Source: Pseudovibrio sp. Alg231-02 (lineage in GTDB: Bacteria > Pseudomonadota > Alphaproteobacteria > Rhizobiales > Stappiaceae). From it: a stretch of DNA of 64,000 bases. The notes below the pieces were generated by a model. The model worked only from the letters and a program-made list of their open reading frames with translations, ran no database searches and was not told where the DNA came from. The position numbers and the translations under genes were made by a program. Shown here one piece after another: positions 1 to 9,823 of the stretch. The stretch covers positions 725,042-789,041 of the forward strand of contig NZ_FREX01000002.1 of the NCBI RefSeq assembly GCF_900143565.1. Reading direction: 5' to 3'. Numbering within the stretch: position 1 is the stretch's first letter; the number at the start of each line of letters is the position of its first letter.

Positions 1-267
1 GCTGAGGCATACATCCTCACCAAGGAAGAGGGTGGACGTCACACTCCATTCTTCACCAACTACCGTCCGCAGTTCTACTTCCGTACGACTGACGTGACTG
101 GTGTTGTTTCTCTGCCAGAAGGCACAGAAATGGTGATGCCTGGTGATAACGTTGCTGTTTCAGTTGAACTTATCGTACCAATCGCTATGGAAGATGGTCT
201 GCGCTTCGCTATCCGTGAAGGCGGTCGTACCGTCGGCGCTGGTGTTGTAGCTGAAATCATCGAATAA
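1..267 (+). CDS. tuf: Elongation factor Tu, C-terminal part (partial)
   Basis: The frame is open from the first base and encodes the last 88 residues of EF-Tu, the GTPase that brings aminoacyl-tRNA to the ribosome. The segment is the third (beta-barrel) domain, with the family signatures [20 protein letters not shown] and [11 protein letters not shown], and it ends in [10 protein letters not shown]. The 5' end lies outside the window. Its position just before rpsJ is the usual bacterial arrangement (str operon running into the S10 operon). A hairpin without a T-tract follows, so some read-through into the ribosomal genes is likely. Confidence 0.97.
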   Translation, partial: AEAYILTKEEGGRHTPFFTNYRPQFYFRTTDVTGVVSLPEGTEMVMPGDNVAVSVELIVPIAMEDGLRFAIREGGRTVGAGVVAEIIE

Positions 268-279
268 GAATTGAGTTCG

Positions 280-312
280 AACTGCGGTTTGATCTTGTGT
301 TAAACCGCAGTT
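280..312 (+). promoter_or_regulatory. Hairpin between tuf and rpsJ
   Basis: A perfect 11-bp inverted repeat (AACTGCGGTTT at 280-290, AAACCGCAGTT at 302-312) with an 11-nt loop lies between the tuf stop and the rpsJ start. No T-run follows, so it is not a standard intrinsic terminator. It may be an mRNA processing or stability element or a partial terminator. Function is inferred from position only. Confidence 0.55.
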
Positions 313-336
313 GCCTTGCTCAGTTAAGGATTAGTC

Positions 337-645
337 ATGAACGGTCAGAATATACGGATCCGCCTGAAGGCGTTTGATCACCGTGTTCTTGACGCTTCCA
401 CTAAGGAAATCGTGAACACGGCGAAACGGACCGGCGCACAAGTGCGTGGACCAGTTCCGTTGCCGACGCGGATTGAGAAGTACACAGTACTTCGCGGACC
501 GCATGTTGATAAAAAGAGCCGTGATCAGTTCGAAATGCGCACTCATAAGCGTCTTTTGGACATCGTCGACCCAACACCACAGACAGTAGATGCTTTGATG
601 AAGCTCGACCTGGCTGCTGGCGTTGATGTCGAGATCAAGCTCTAA
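337..645 (+). CDS. rpsJ: 30S ribosomal protein S10
   Basis: This is a 102-residue S10, a 30S head protein that also acts as NusE in transcription antitermination. It starts [19 protein letters not shown] and carries the conserved [20 protein letters not shown] loop that reaches into the 30S subunit. Length equals the usual bacterial S10. It is the first gene of the S10 operon, 69 nt after tuf, and rplC begins 21 nt after its stop. Confidence 0.98.
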   Translation: MNGQNIRIRLKAFDHRVLDASTKEIVNTAKRTGAQVRGPVPLPTRIEKYTVLRGPHVDKKSRDQFEMRTHKRLLDIVDPTPQTVDALMKLDLAAGVDVEIKL

Positions 646-666
646 GTGCGGCAAGGGGACACAGTA

Positions 667-1383
667 ATGCGTTCTGGAGTGATCGCACAGAAGGTGGGTA
701 TGACCCGTATCTATAACGCGGCAGGCGAACACGTGCCCGTTACAGTACTGCGTCTAGACAACTGTCAAGTTGTTGCTCACCGGACGGCAGACAAGAACGG
801 CTACACTGCGCTTCAGTTGGGCGTAGGTGCGGCAAAAGTTAAGAACACGAACCGCGCGATGCGTGGCCACTTTGCAGTTGCAAAAGTTGAGCCTAAGCGC
901 AAACTCGCTGAGTTCCGTGTTTCTGAAGAGAACTTGATCGAAGTTGGTGCTGAGCTTACAGCTGACCACTTCCTTAACGGTCAGTTCGTGGATGTAACCG
1001 GCACCTCTATCGGTAAGGGCTTTGCTGGTGCGATGAAGCGTCACAACTTCGGTGGTGGTCGCGCTTCTCATGGTGTGTCTGTTTCACACCGTGCGCACGG
1101 TTCTACCGGTCAGTGTCAGGATCCAGGTAAGGTGTTTAAAGGCAAGAAAATGGCCGGACACCTCGGTGCTGAACGCGTAACCACTCAGAACCTGAAAGTT
1201 GTACGTACTGACGTAGAACGTGGTCTGATCATGGTTGAAGGTTCTGTACCTGGCTCTAAAGGCGGTTGGATCCTGGTTCGTGATGCAATTAAGAAGGCTC
1301 TGCCAGAGAACGTTCCTGTACCAGGTGCATTCCGTCAGAACTCTGCTATTGCAGCGGCTGAAGCCGGGAAGGAAGGTGAGTGA
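667..1383 (+). CDS. rplC: 50S ribosomal protein L3
   Basis: This is a 238-residue L3, which binds 23S rRNA near the 3' end and helps nucleate 50S assembly. The start at ATG 667 ([14 protein letters not shown]) is chosen because AAGGGGA lies 8 nt upstream; an in-frame GTG at 646 abuts the rpsJ stop and has no ribosome binding site. The family core [20 protein letters not shown] and the loop region [20 protein letters not shown] are present. The stop overlaps the rplD start by one base (TGATG), which suggests translational coupling. Confidence 0.97.
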   Translation: MRSGVIAQKVGMTRIYNAAGEHVPVTVLRLDNCQVVAHRTADKNGYTALQLGVGAAKVKNTNRAMRGHFAVAKVEPKRKLAEFRVSEENLIEVGAELTADHFLNGQFVDVTGTSIGKGFAGAMKRHNFGGGRASHGVSVSHRAHGSTGQCQDPGKVFKGKKMAGHLGAERVTTQNLKVVRTDVERGLIMVEGSVPGSKGGWILVRDAIKKALPENVPVPGAFRQNSAIAAAEAGKEGE

Positions 1384-2000
1384 TGGAACTCGAGGTTAAA
1401 ACCCTCGGCGGTAACGCAGCGGGTTCGATCACAGTGTCTGACGAGATCTTTGGTCTCGAGCCACGTATCGACCTAATCCAGCGTGTTGTTCGCTGGCAGC
1501 TTGCAAAGCGCCAGGCTGGTACTCATAAAACTTTGGGTCGTTCCGAAGTTAATGGTACCACCAAAAAATTCGTACGCCAGAAAGGTTCTGGCGGCGCACG
1601 TCACGGTAACCGTAAAGCACCTCAGTTCCGTGGTGGTGGTAGGGCATTTGGTCCAGTTGTGCGTGAGCACGCTCATGAGCTTCCTAAAAAAGTTCGTGTT
1701 CTGGGTCTGAAGCATGCTCTGTCTGCAAAAGCAGCTTCTGGCAACCTTGTTGTTGTTGAAGATGCGAAATCAGCAGAAGCCAAAACCAAGGCTCTGAAGG
1801 ACCAGCTCGGTTCTCTCGGATTGAACAGTGCGTTGTTCGTGGACGGTTCTGAAGTAGATGCAAACTTCGGTTTGGCTACTCGTAACATTCCACTCGTAGA
1901 TGTACTGCCGGTACAAGGTATCAACGTTTACGACATTCTTCGTCGTGATACGCTGGTCCTGACCAAAGCGGCAGTTGCAGCTTTGGAGGAGCGCTTCTAA
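1383..2000 (+). CDS. rplD: 50S ribosomal protein L4
   Basis: This 205-residue protein is L4 (uL4), which lines the peptide exit tunnel with an extended loop. The loop is visible as [20 protein letters not shown], followed by [19 protein letters not shown] 1383 is preferred over the preceding in-frame GTG at 1380 because it overlaps the rplC stop and gives the family N-terminus MELEVKTL. The E. coli L4 also represses its own S10 operon; whether that holds here cannot be seen. The stop overlaps rplW by one base. Confidence 0.97.
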   Translation: MELEVKTLGGNAAGSITVSDEIFGLEPRIDLIQRVVRWQLAKRQAGTHKTLGRSEVNGTTKKFVRQKGSGGARHGNRKAPQFRGGGRAFGPVVREHAHELPKKVRVLGLKHALSAKAASGNLVVVEDAKSAEAKTKALKDQLGSLGLNSALFVDGSEVDANFGLATRNIPLVDVLPVQGINVYDILRRDTLVLTKAAVAALEERF

Positions 2001-2293
2001 TGAGCAAGCTCGTTCACTACGACAAAATCGTATCTCCGGTGATCACCGAGAAAGCTACTTTTGCCTCTGAAGAGAATAAGGTTGTTTTCAAGGTTGCTCT
2101 CACTGCAACAAAACCGGAAATCAAAGCAGCTGTTGAAGCTCTGTTTGGCGTAAAAGTCAAAGCAGTCAACACTTTGGTTCGCAAGGGTAAAACCAAGCGC
2201 TTCAAAGGTGTTGTCGGCAAACAGAACGACTTCAAAAAAGCTGTGGTCACTCTGGAAGATGGTCAGTCCATCGACGTGACGACCGGTCTGTAA
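2000..2293 (+). CDS. rplW: 50S ribosomal protein L23
   Basis: This 97-residue protein is L23 (uL23), which sits at the tunnel exit and docks trigger factor and SRP. It begins [20 protein letters not shown], with the typical 'P.ITEK' motif, and contains [18 protein letters not shown]. Its ATG shares its first base with the last base of the rplD stop codon, and rplB follows after 13 nt. Length is normal. Confidence 0.97.
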   Translation: MSKLVHYDKIVSPVITEKATFASEENKVVFKVALTATKPEIKAAVEALFGVKVKAVNTLVRKGKTKRFKGVVGKQNDFKKAVVTLEDGQSIDVTTGL

Positions 2294-2306
2294 GGGGTAG
2301 GACAAA

Positions 2307-3140
2307 ATGGCACTTAAGACATTTAATCCGACATCTCCTGGCCGTCGTCAGCTGGTCCAGGTAGACCGTTCTGATCTTTGGAAAGGCAAGCCAGTCAAGA
2401 AATTGACTGAAGGTCTGTCCAAGTCCGGTGGTCGTAACAACCACGGTCGTAAGACTGCGAACAACATTGGTGGTGGTCACAAACGTACCTACCGCCTGAT
2501 CGACTTCAAGCGTCGTAAATTCGACGTTGTCGGTACTGTTGAGCGTCTGGAATACGATCCAAACCGCACCGCTTTCATCGCTCTCATCACTTATGATGAT
2601 GGCGAGCAGGCATACATCCTTGCACCACAGCGTCTTGCTGCTGGCGATAAGGTTGTAGCTGGTGAAGCTGTGGATATTAAGCCAGGCAACGCTATGCCTC
2701 TGGCTTCTATTCCAGTGGGTACCATCATCCACAACATCGAGATGAAGCCAGGCAAAGGCGCGCAGATTGCTCGCTCAGCTGGTGCTTACGCTCAGATCGT
2801 TGGTCGTGATGCTGGTTACACAGTCATCCGTCTGCTTTCCGGTGAACAGCGTCGCGTTCTTGGCACCTGTATGGCTACCGTTGGTGCGGTATCCAACCAG
2901 GACCACGCGAACATCAACCTTGGTAAGGCTGGTCGTTCCCGTTGGCTGGGTCGTCGCCCACACGTTCGTGGTGTTGCGATGAACCCTGTCGATCACCCAC
3001 ATGGTGGTGGTGAAGGTCGCACCTCCGGTGGACGTCATCCGGTTACCCCTTGGGGCAAGCCGACCAAAGGCAAGCGCACACGCAGTAACAAGTCCAGCGA
3101 TAAGTTTATCGTTCGGTCTCGTCACGCGCGTAAGAAGTAA
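2307..3140 (+). CDS. rplB: 50S ribosomal protein L2
   Basis: This 277-residue L2 (uL2) protein contributes to the peptidyl transferase centre. It has the conserved [12 protein letters not shown] segment, the central RNA-binding domain and the C-terminal signature [20 protein letters not shown], which contains the histidine (DHPHGG) important for peptidyl transferase function. The gene lies between rplW (13-nt gap) and rpsS (12-nt gap) in the S10 operon. Length is typical. Confidence 0.98.
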   Translation: MALKTFNPTSPGRRQLVQVDRSDLWKGKPVKKLTEGLSKSGGRNNHGRKTANNIGGGHKRTYRLIDFKRRKFDVVGTVERLEYDPNRTAFIALITYDDGEQAYILAPQRLAAGDKVVAGEAVDIKPGNAMPLASIPVGTIIHNIEMKPGKGAQIARSAGAYAQIVGRDAGYTVIRLLSGEQRRVLGTCMATVGAVSNQDHANINLGKAGRSRWLGRRPHVRGVAMNPVDHPHGGGEGRTSGGRHPVTPWGKPTKGKRTRSNKSSDKFIVRSRHARKK

Positions 3141-3152
3141 GAGGAACGGATC

Positions 3153-3431
3153 GTGGCACGTTCGATCTGGAAAGGGCCGTTTATTGACGGTTACCTCCTG
3201 AAGAAAGCGGATAAGGTTCGTGAATCCGGCCGGAATGAGGTCATTAAGACCTGGAGCCGACGTTCTACCGTTCTGCCGCACTTTGTGGGGTTGACTTTTG
3301 GCGTCTATAACGGTCAAAAGCACATTCCTGTTTTGATCAGTGAAGACATGGTTGGGCACAAGTTGGGCGAATTCGCTCCTTCTCGTACCTACTACGGCCA
3401 TGGCGCTGACAAAAAGTCAAAGAGGAAGTAG
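3153..3431 (+). CDS. rpsS: 30S ribosomal protein S19
   Basis: This 92-residue S19 (uS19) forms a complex with S13 in the 30S head. It opens [16 protein letters not shown] and contains the conserved [18 protein letters not shown] and [16 protein letters not shown] motifs. The start is GTG at 3153, with GAGGAACGG just upstream; no in-frame ATG gives the correct N-terminus. The stop is 2 nt before rplV. Confidence 0.97.
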   Translation: MARSIWKGPFIDGYLLKKADKVRESGRNEVIKTWSRRSTVLPHFVGLTFGVYNGQKHIPVLISEDMVGHKLGEFAPSRTYYGHGADKKSKRK

Positions 3432-3433
3432 CG

Positions 3434-3814
3434 ATGGGCAAGCAGAAGCATGAGCGGATGCTCCCAGACAACGAGGCAAAGGCGGTTTGCCGCATGCTGC
3501 GGGTTTCCCCGCAGAAGTTGAACCTCGTTGCTGCATCCATTCGCGGTAAGAAGGTTGGTACAGCACTTGCTGATCTGACTTTCTCCCGTAAGCGCATTTC
3601 AGGCGACGTCAAGAAGACCTTGATGTCTGCTATTGCTAATGCGGAAAACAACCATGATCTCGACGTCGACAATCTTGTCGTCGCCGAGGCTTATGTTGGC
3701 AAAGCGCTTGTCATGAAGCGTTTCCAGCCGCGAGCTCGTGGTCGTGTTGGACGGATCCTAAAGCCGTTTTCCAACCTGACTATCGTGGTTCGGGAAGTTG
3801 AGGAGACTGCCTGA
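3434..3814 (+). CDS. rplV: 50S ribosomal protein L22
   Basis: This 126-residue L22 (uL22) has a beta-hairpin that reaches the tunnel constriction. The sequence has [18 protein letters not shown] and the C-terminal hairpin region [20 protein letters not shown], which also includes known macrolide-resistance positions in other species. It begins 2 nt after rpsS, and its stop TGA overlaps the rpsC ATG by one base. Confidence 0.97.
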   Translation: MGKQKHERMLPDNEAKAVCRMLRVSPQKLNLVAASIRGKKVGTALADLTFSRKRISGDVKKTLMSAIANAENNHDLDVDNLVVAEAYVGKALVMKRFQPRARGRVGRILKPFSNLTIVVREVEETA

Positions 3815-4530
3815 TGGGTCAGAAGATTAATCCAATCGGTTTTCGTCTTGGCATCAACCGTACCTGGGACTCTCGCTGGTTTGCTAGCAAGAACGAATAC
3901 GGCGATCTTCTTCATGAAGATTTTCGCATCCGCGAATATCTGCTTAAAGAACTTAAGCAGGCTGCTGTATCCAAGGTCGTCATTGAACGTCCGCACAAAA
4001 AGTGCCGTGTAACTATTCACTCTGGTCGTCCAGGTGTTGTTATCGGTAAAAAAGGTGCAGACATCGAGCGCCTTCGCAAGAAGCTGTCCGAGATGACAAA
4101 TTCGGAAGTGCACCTCAACATCGTTGAAGTGCGCAAGCCGGAGACCGATGCAGCGCTTGTTGCAGCATCTATCGCTCAGCAGCTCGAGCGTCGTGTTGCT
4201 TTCCGCCGTGCCATGAAGCGTGCAGTTCAGTCTGCAATGCGTCTTGGCGCCCAGGGCATCCGTATTAACTGCGGTGGTCGTCTTGGTGGTGCGGAAATCG
4301 CACGTATCGAATGGTACCGTGAAGGTCGCGTGCCTCTGCACACTCTTCGTGCAGACATCGACTACGGCACTGCTACAGCACACACCGCTTACGGCGCGTG
4401 TGGCGTTAAAGTCTGGATCTTCAAGGGCGAAATCCTTGAGCATGACCCAATGGCTTCTGAGCGTCGTGCGACTGAAGGTGGTGGCAAGAGCGAACGCCAA
4501 GGTGGCGGTCGGCGTGAGCGCGCTGCGTAA
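3814..4530 (+). CDS. rpsC: 30S ribosomal protein S3
   Basis: This 238-residue S3 (uS3) forms the mRNA entry channel with S4 and S5. It starts [20 protein letters not shown], has the KH domain signature [20 protein letters not shown] and a C-terminal domain with [20 protein letters not shown]. The last 25 residues are a basic, Gly/Arg/Glu-rich tail typical of alphaproteobacterial S3. It overlaps rplV by one base; a 43-nt gap separates it from rplP. Confidence 0.97.
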   Translation: MGQKINPIGFRLGINRTWDSRWFASKNEYGDLLHEDFRIREYLLKELKQAAVSKVVIERPHKKCRVTIHSGRPGVVIGKKGADIERLRKKLSEMTNSEVHLNIVEVRKPETDAALVAASIAQQLERRVAFRRAMKRAVQSAMRLGAQGIRINCGGRLGGAEIARIEWYREGRVPLHTLRADIDYGTATAHTAYGACGVKVWIFKGEILEHDPMASERRATEGGGKSERQGGGRRERAA

Positions 4531-4573
4531 GCAGCGCCTTCACACGGCTTAACTATTAAAGCGAGAGAAAACG

Positions 4574-4987
4574 ATGCTGCAACCAAAGCGTACTAAGTTC
4601 CGCAAGCAGCACAAGGGCCGCATCCATGGTAATGCCAAGGGTGGTACGGACCTCAATTTTGGTGCCTTTGGCCTGAAAGCCATGGAACCAGAGCGGATCA
4701 CCGCTCGTCAGATTGAGGCTGCCCGTCGTGCAATGACCCGTTACATGAAGCGTGCGGGTCGCGTGTGGATCAGAATCTTCCCGGACGTTCCTGTGTCCTC
4801 TAAGCCGGCTGAAGTCCGCATGGGTAAGGGTAAAGGTTCTCCTGAGTACTGGGCGTGCCGGGTGAAACCTGGTCGCATCATGTTCGAAATGGACGGTGTG
4901 TCTGAAGATATTGCTCGTGAAGCAATGCGTCTGGCCGCTGCTAAACTCCCAATCAAGTGCCGGTTCGTCCAGCGCATTGGTGAGTAA
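4574..4987 (+). CDS. rplP: 50S ribosomal protein L16
   Basis: This 137-residue L16 (uL16) contacts A-site tRNA and is assembled late into the 50S subunit. The N-terminus [19 protein letters not shown], the motif [19 protein letters not shown] and the [20 protein letters not shown] segment are diagnostic. GAGAGAAAACG precedes the ATG. The gene lies between rpsC and rpmC, as in most bacteria. Confidence 0.97.
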   Translation: MLQPKRTKFRKQHKGRIHGNAKGGTDLNFGAFGLKAMEPERITARQIEAARRAMTRYMKRAGRVWIRIFPDVPVSSKPAEVRMGKGKGSPEYWACRVKPGRIMFEMDGVSEDIAREAMRLAAAKLPIKCRFVQRIGE

Positions 4988-5010
4988 TCGGACATCGAAA
5001 GGAAAAGGCC

Positions 5011-5211
5011 ATGAAGGCTAGCGACGTAAGAGCTAAGACCTCAGATGAGCTCAAGGCAAACCTGGAAGAACTGAAAAAAGAACAGTTCAACCTGCGTTTC
5101 CAGAGAGCAACTGGTCAGCTCGAAAACACCGCTCGTGTCCGTCAGGTTCGCCGGGACATTGCGCGGATCCAGACAGTCTTGCGCGACAAGCGCGTGTCTG
5201 ACAACGCATAA
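5011..5211 (+). CDS. rpmC: 50S ribosomal protein L29
   Basis: This 66-residue L29 (uL29) lies beside L23 at the tunnel exit. It has the two-helix pattern with [20 protein letters not shown] and the conserved [30 protein letters not shown] precedes the start. Its stop is 10 nt before the rpsQ start. Confidence 0.97.
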   Translation: MKASDVRAKTSDELKANLEELKKEQFNLRFQRATGQLENTARVRQVRRDIARIQTVLRDKRVSDNA

Positions 5212-5221
5212 GGAGCTAATG

Positions 5222-5464
5222 ATGCCAAAGCGTATTTTGCAGGGTGTCGTTGTTAGCGATGCGAACGAAAAGACAGTAACGGTGAAGGTAGAGCGTCGCT
5301 TTACCCACCCTTTGCTGAAAAAAGTTGTGCGCCGTACGAAGAAGTATCGTGCACATGACGAAAATAATTCTTACAAGGTTGGCGACACCGTTCAAATTGA
5401 AGAGTGTGCTCCAATCTCTAAGAATAAGAAATGGACCGTTGTTTCTACGGAAGCAGCGAGCTAG
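5222..5464 (+). CDS. rpsQ: 30S ribosomal protein S17
   Basis: This 80-residue S17 (uS17) is a primary 16S rRNA-binding protein. Family motifs are [38 protein letters not shown] and [18 protein letters not shown]. Two tandem ATGs occur at 5219 and 5222. The second is chosen because AGGAG (5211-5215) is 6 nt away and it yields the usual MPKR N-terminus. The longer in-frame reading inside rpmC is not supported. Confidence 0.96.
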   Translation: MPKRILQGVVVSDANEKTVTVKVERRFTHPLLKKVVRRTKKYRAHDENNSYKVGDTVQIEECAPISKNKKWTVVSTEAAS

Positions 5465-5522
5465 TGAACGCATCCAGCATTTCTAACTTTTAGAGTGCTG
5501 AGAAAGAACAAGGCGACGAGTC

Positions 5523-5891
5523 ATGATTCAGATGCAAACTAACCTCGACGTAGCCGATAATTCCGGCGCACGTCGTGTCATGTGCATCAAAGTGCTCGGC
5601 GGCTCCAAACGGAAGTATGCTGGCGTTGGCGACATCATTGTTGTCTCCGTCAAAGAAGCAATTCCTCGGGGTCGTGTAAAGAAGGGCGACGTGATGAAAG
5701 CGGTCGTCGTACGCACGGCTAAAGACATCCGTCGTGCTGACGGCAGTGTGATCCGGTTCGACAGCAATGCTGCCGTCCTGATCAACAACAACAAAGAACC
5801 GATCGGAACACGTATTTTTGGCCCAGTTCCTCGTGAACTGCGTGGCAAGAATCACATGAAGATCATTTCGCTTGCGCCGGAGGTGCTCTGA
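5523..5891 (+). CDS. rplN: 50S ribosomal protein L14
   Basis: This is a 122-residue L14 (uL14), an intersubunit bridge protein and the binding site of the silencing factor RsfS. The start [20 protein letters not shown] and the motif [16 protein letters not shown] are characteristic. It is the first gene of the spc-type block here, after a 58-nt gap containing only a weak hairpin. Its stop overlaps rplX by one base. Confidence 0.97.
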   Translation: MIQMQTNLDVADNSGARRVMCIKVLGGSKRKYAGVGDIIVVSVKEAIPRGRVKKGDVMKAVVVRTAKDIRRADGSVIRFDSNAAVLINNNKEPIGTRIFGPVPRELRGKNHMKIISLAPEVL

Positions 5892-6208
5892 TGCCCGCGA
5901 AGATCAAAAAGGGCGACAAAGTCGTCGTAATTGCCGGTCGTGACAAAGGAAAGACTGGGGAAGTTCTCCAGATGATTCCATCTGACAACCGCGCTGTCGT
6001 GCGTGGCGTTAACTTGGTGAAACGTCACCAGCGCCAGACCCAACAGAGCGAAGGTGGTATCATCACAAAGGAAGCTCCTATTCAGCTTTCCAATATTGCC
6101 ATTGCTGATCCTAAGGATGGCAAGCCGACCCGCGTCGGTTTCACGACTAATGATGCAGGCGCCACTGTTCGTGTCGCTAAGCGTTCAGGAGACGTGATTG
6201 ATGGCTGA
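5891..6208 (+). CDS. rplX: 50S ribosomal protein L24
   Basis: This 105-residue L24 (uL24) is an early 50S assembly initiator. It carries the KOW motif [20 protein letters not shown] and the following [12 protein letters not shown]. It overlaps rplN by one base at its start and rplE by eight bases at its end, so translation of the three is probably coupled. Confidence 0.97.
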   Translation: MPAKIKKGDKVVVIAGRDKGKTGEVLQMIPSDNRAVVRGVNLVKRHQRQTQQSEGGIITKEAPIQLSNIAIADPKDGKPTRVGFTTNDAGATVRVAKRSGDVIDG

Positions 6209-6758
6209 CGCTACTTACACTCCACGGCTCAAGGCGCACTACAATGATGTAGTGCGTGGTGAGCTTCAGGAGAAGTTTAACTACACCAACCCAATGATGA
6301 TCCCTTCGGTCGAAAAGATCGTTTTGAACATGGGTGTTGGTGAAGCTGTTGGTGACAGCAAGAAGGCTCGTATCGCTGCTGAAGATCTTAGCTTGATTGC
6401 TGGTCAAAAGGCGGTTATTACCCGTGCTAGAAAATCTATCGCGACCTTCAAGGTTCGTGAAGATATGCCGCTGGGTACTAAAGTTACACTTCGTCGTAAC
6501 CAGATGTTCGAATTCATGGATCGTTTGATCACAATCGCGCTTCCGCGTGTACGTGACTTTCGTGGCTTGAATCCGAAAAGCTTCGACGGACGTGGCAACT
6601 ACGCTATGGGACTTAAAGAACACATTGTTTTCCCTGAAATTGACTACGATAAAGTAGATCAAATGTGGGGTATGGACATTGTTGTTTGTACCAATGCTAA
6701 AACCGATGACGAAGCGCGTGAACTGCTGCGCGCGTTCAACTTCCCGTTCCGCAAATAA
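6201..6758 (+). CDS. rplE: 50S ribosomal protein L5
   Basis: This 185-residue L5 (uL5) binds 5S rRNA and contacts P-site tRNA. Motifs are [40 protein letters not shown] and the C-terminal [19 protein letters not shown] 6201 is preferred over an in-frame TTG three bases earlier; CAGGAGACG upstream serves as ribosome binding site. The start lies 8 nt inside the end of rplX. Confidence 0.97.
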   Translation: MADATYTPRLKAHYNDVVRGELQEKFNYTNPMMIPSVEKIVLNMGVGEAVGDSKKARIAAEDLSLIAGQKAVITRARKSIATFKVREDMPLGTKVTLRRNQMFEFMDRLITIALPRVRDFRGLNPKSFDGRGNYAMGLKEHIVFPEIDYDKVDQMWGMDIVVCTNAKTDDEARELLRAFNFPFRK

Positions 6759-6791
6759 AAGCGGTATACGGGAAAGGAACGAGGACAGACG

Positions 6792-7097
6792 ATGGCGAAG
6801 AAAAGCGCGGTCGAGAAAAACAAGCGGCGCGTAGCTCTTGTTAGTAAATATGCTGACAAGCGTGCTGCCCTGAAGGCCATGGCCAAGGACGAGAGCTTGT
6901 CCCTGGAGGAGCGTTTCAATGCACGGCTGAAGCTTTCAAAGCTGCCGCGCAATTCCGCGCCTACACGGGTACGCAACCGGTGTGAAGTCACAGGTCGCCC
7001 ACGCGGTTACTACCGCAAACTTAAGATGTCGCGTATTGCGCTTCGTGAGTTGGGTTCCCTGGGCAAGATCCCGGGTCTCGTGAAGTCGAGCTGGTAA
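6792..7097 (+). CDS. rpsN: 30S ribosomal protein S14
   Basis: This 101-residue S14 (uS14) belongs to the long, zinc-independent class: only one cysteine is present ([20 protein letters not shown]) instead of the two CxxC pairs of the short form. [13 protein letters not shown] opens the protein. GGAAAGGAACGAGG precedes the ATG. It acts in 30S head assembly with S19 and S3. Confidence 0.97.
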   Translation: MAKKSAVEKNKRRVALVSKYADKRAALKAMAKDESLSLEERFNARLKLSKLPRNSAPTRVRNRCEVTGRPRGYYRKLKMSRIALRELGSLGKIPGLVKSSW

Positions 7098-7109
7098 GGA
7101 GTTACTGCT

Positions 7110-7508
7110 ATGTCGATTTCCGATCCAGTCGGGGATATGATCACGCGCATCCGTAATGCGCAGATGCGTCGCAAATCTAAAGTAAGCACACCTGCTTCTA
7201 AGTTGCGCGCACACATCTTGGACGTTCTGATTTCTGAAGGTTACATCCGCGGTTATACCGCTGTTGACTTCGGTGCAGGCAAGTCTGAGCTTGAAATTGA
7301 GTTGAAGTATTTCGACGGTGAACCAGTGATTCGCACGATTGAGCGCGTATCTAAGCCTGGTCGTCGCGTATATTCTTCGGTCAAGAACATCCCACACGTT
7401 GCAAACGGCTTGGGTGTATCTATTCTGTCTACTCCTCAGGGCGTAATGGCAGACCACGATGCACGTGAGAAAAATGTGGGTGGTGAAGTACTTTGTCGCG
7501 TCTTCTGA
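7110..7508 (+). CDS. rpsH: 30S ribosomal protein S8
   Basis: This 132-residue S8 (uS8) is a primary 16S rRNA-binding protein and, in E. coli, the repressor of the spc operon. The N-terminus [20 protein letters not shown] and the C-terminal signature [20 protein letters not shown] are diagnostic. It begins 12 nt after rpsN, with AAGGAG upstream. Confidence 0.97.
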   Translation: MSISDPVGDMITRIRNAQMRRKSKVSTPASKLRAHILDVLISEGYIRGYTAVDFGAGKSELEIELKYFDGEPVIRTIERVSKPGRRVYSSVKNIPHVANGLGVSILSTPQGVMADHDAREKNVGGEVLCRVF

Positions 7509-7552
7509 CGCGGCATTGCACGATTAACTAAAATAACAGACAGGTTGATCTT

Positions 7553-8086
7553 ATGTCTCGAATTGGCAAGAAGCCAGTCCCCGTGCCAAGCGGGGTAACG
7601 GCAACGATCAACGGCCAGAATGTTATCGTTAAAGGCCCGAAGGGGGAACTCTCCTTCGTGGTCAACGATCTCGTTTCGGTCGATATGGCGGATGATGGTA
7701 TCCGTCTTGATCCGCGCAACCAGTCAAAGACTGCGCGTTCTATGTGGGGTATGTCCCGCACCATGGTCGCTAACCTTATCACAGGTGTGACTTCCGGCTT
7801 CGAAAAGCAGCTGGCGATTACCGGTGTTGGTTACCGTGCACAGGTTCAAGGTAAGACCCTTAATCTTGCTCTTGGTTTCTCTCATGATGTCAAGTTCGAC
7901 ATTCCTGAGGGTGTAGAAATCAAATGTCCGAAGCCGACAGAAATTGTCATCAACGGCATTGACAAGCAGCAGATAGGGCAGGTTGCCGCGAACATTCGTG
8001 AATATCGCCCACCTGAGCCATACAAAGGCAAGGGTATTCGTTATGCGGACGAGTTCATCGTTCGTAAAGAAGGCAAGAAGAAGTAA
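7553..8086 (+). CDS. rplF: 50S ribosomal protein L6
   Basis: This 177-residue L6 (uL6) lies near the factor-binding site of the 50S subunit. It starts [20 protein letters not shown] and has the second-domain signature [20 protein letters not shown]. Length and duplicated L6 fold are standard. The gene is followed after 11 nt by rplR. Confidence 0.97.
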   Translation: MSRIGKKPVPVPSGVTATINGQNVIVKGPKGELSFVVNDLVSVDMADDGIRLDPRNQSKTARSMWGMSRTMVANLITGVTSGFEKQLAITGVGYRAQVQGKTLNLALGFSHDVKFDIPEGVEIKCPKPTEIVINGIDKQQIGQVAANIREYRPPEPYKGKGIRYADEFIVRKEGKKK

Positions 8087-8097
8087 CGGTACGGACC

Positions 8098-8451
8098 ATG
8101 GCGAATGGAAATTCTTTCGAACGTCGTCGCGCCCGTGTGCGCCGTTCGATCAAAAAGGTAGCGAATGGTCGTCCTCGGCTGTCCGTTTTCCGCTCATCCA
8201 AGCAGATTTACGCTCAGATCATCGACGATACCAAGGGTGTAACCCTTGCGTCCGCGTCTACCATTGAGAAAGACGTAAAAGTAGAAAACGGCGGCAATAA
8301 AGATGCTGCTGCTGCTGTAGGCAAGCTTATTGCTGAACGCGCTATTGCTGCTGGTATCAAAGAAGTCGTGTTTGATCGTGGTGGTTATATCTATCATGGC
8401 CGTGTTCAGGCCTTGGCAGATGCAGCACGTGATAGCGGTCTGAGCTTCTGA
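8098..8451 (+). CDS. rplR: 50S ribosomal protein L18
   Basis: This 117-residue L18 (uL18) brings 5S rRNA to the 50S subunit together with L5. The core motifs [20 protein letters not shown] and the C-terminal [20 protein letters not shown], followed by ARDSGLSF, are present. The gene lies between rplF and rpsE. No unusual feature was seen. Confidence 0.97.
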   Translation: MANGNSFERRRARVRRSIKKVANGRPRLSVFRSSKQIYAQIIDDTKGVTLASASTIEKDVKVENGGNKDAAAAVGKLIAERAIAAGIKEVVFDRGGYIYHGRVQALADAARDSGLSF

Positions 8452-8492
8452 TCAGCGCCTTTTGGTGCTCCTAGAGAACGGGAAACATTATT

Positions 8493-9056
8493 ATGGCGAG
8501 ACAGGATAACCGGGATCGTGACGAGCGCGACAGCGAATTTGTCGATAAGCTCGTTCACATCAACCGCGTCGCTAAAGTTGTAAAGGGTGGTCGTCGTTTC
8601 GGCTTCGCCGCTCTTGTAGTAGTTGGTGATCAGAAAGGCCGCGTTGGCTTTGGTCACGGTAAGGCTCGTGAAGTGCCAGAGGCCATCCGCAAAGCAACAG
8701 AAGCTGCTAAGCGTACTATGGTTCGTGTGCCACTTCGTGAAGGTCGTACTCTTCACCACGATGTTGAAGGCCGTCACGGCGCAGGTAAAGTTGTACTTCG
8801 TGCAGCACCTGCCGGTACCGGTATCATCGCTGGTGGTCCAATGCGTGCTGTGTTTGAGACACTTGGTGTCCAGGACGTTGTTGCGAAGTCCCTTGGTACT
8901 TCCAACCCGTACAACATGGTTCGTGCGACTTTCGATGCACTGAAAAAAGAAGACAGCCCGCGTTCTGTTGCAGCACGTCGTGGTCTCAAGGTATCTTCCT
9001 TGCAGGCTCGTCGTCGTGACAACGATGATGCGGCGCCAGTAAAGGCTGAGGCATAA
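8493..9056 (+). CDS. rpsE: 30S ribosomal protein S5
   Basis: This 187-residue S5 (uS5) takes part in the mRNA entry channel and decoding fidelity. The S5 signature [20 protein letters not shown] and the loop [17 protein letters not shown] are present, with [20 protein letters not shown] in the second domain. The C-terminus is extended by a charged, alanine-rich tail, as in many alphaproteobacteria. Confidence 0.97.
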   Translation: MARQDNRDRDERDSEFVDKLVHINRVAKVVKGGRRFGFAALVVVGDQKGRVGFGHGKAREVPEAIRKATEAAKRTMVRVPLREGRTLHHDVEGRHGAGKVVLRAAPAGTGIIAGGPMRAVFETLGVQDVVAKSLGTSNPYNMVRATFDALKKEDSPRSVAARRGLKVSSLQARRRDNDDAAPVKAEA

Positions 9057-9093
9057 GCCTCGCTTTTGCTGACTGAGAACAAGGGTTAGTGTC

Positions 9094-9288
9094 ATGGCTA
9101 ATACTGAAAAGACTGTAACAGTCGAACAGATCGGTAGCCCGCTTCGCCGTCCTGCTAGTCAACGTGCTACGTTGATTGGTCTGGGCTTGAACAAGATGCA
9201 CCGTCGTCGTACTCTGAAGGATACTCCAGAAGTACGCGGCATGATCCGTAAGGTTCAGCATCTGGTTCGCGTTTTAGACGAAGCATAA
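9094..9288 (+). CDS. rpmD: 50S ribosomal protein L30
   Basis: This 64-residue L30 (uL30) is recognised by the core [20 protein letters not shown] and [20 protein letters not shown]. It lies between rpsE and rplO, as expected for the spc operon. The start is ATG 9094, with a moderate AAGGGTTAG upstream. Confidence 0.96.
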   Translation: MANTEKTVTVEQIGSPLRRPASQRATLIGLGLNKMHRRRTLKDTPEVRGMIRKVQHLVRVLDEA

Positions 9289-9307
9289 GCGGACCGGGAG
9301 AACTATC

Positions 9308-9775
9308 ATGAAGCTCAACGAACTCCGGGATAACCCGGGTGCTGTTTCGGACCGAACCCGCGTAGGACGCGGTATCGGTTCCGGTAAGGGCAAGACTGGC
9401 GGCCGTGGTGTCAAAGGTCAGAAGTCCCGTTCGGGTGTTGCTATCAAGGGCTTTGAAGGCGGGCAGATGCCATTGCATCGTCGTCTTCCAAAGCGCGGCT
9501 TCACCAATATCTTTGCTAAGGACCTGAACATTGTGTCCTTGGGTCGTGTTCAGACAGCAATCGACGCTGGTAAGCTTGACGCTTCCGCGACGGTGACTGT
9601 TGAAGCACTTGTTGCAGCAGGCGTTGTTCGCCGCGTTCTAGATGGCGTACGCCTTCTGTCCGACGGTGAGCTGAAAACAGCTGTAACTTTCGAAATTGCT
9701 GGTGCTTCCAAAACTGCTGTTGCAGCAGTTGAAAAAGCAGGCGGCAAGGTCGTAATCAAGGAAGGCAAGGCTTAA
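9308..9775 (+). CDS. rplO: 50S ribosomal protein L15
   Basis: This 155-residue L15 (uL15) protein has the glycine-rich N-terminal extension [20 protein letters not shown] that penetrates 23S rRNA and the motif [17 protein letters not shown]. The C-terminal globular domain (from about residue 75) is normal. The gene starts after GGGAGAACT and precedes secY by 48 nt. Confidence 0.97.
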   Translation: MKLNELRDNPGAVSDRTRVGRGIGSGKGKTGGRGVKGQKSRSGVAIKGFEGGQMPLHRRLPKRGFTNIFAKDLNIVSLGRVQTAIDAGKLDASATVTVEALVAAGVVRRVLDGVRLLSDGELKTAVTFEIAGASKTAVAAVEKAGGKVVIKEGKA

Positions 9776-9823
9776 CAGCCTTGTCTTTTTTTCGGGGTGT
9801 ATCCAAACTGACCGGAGCGCGGA

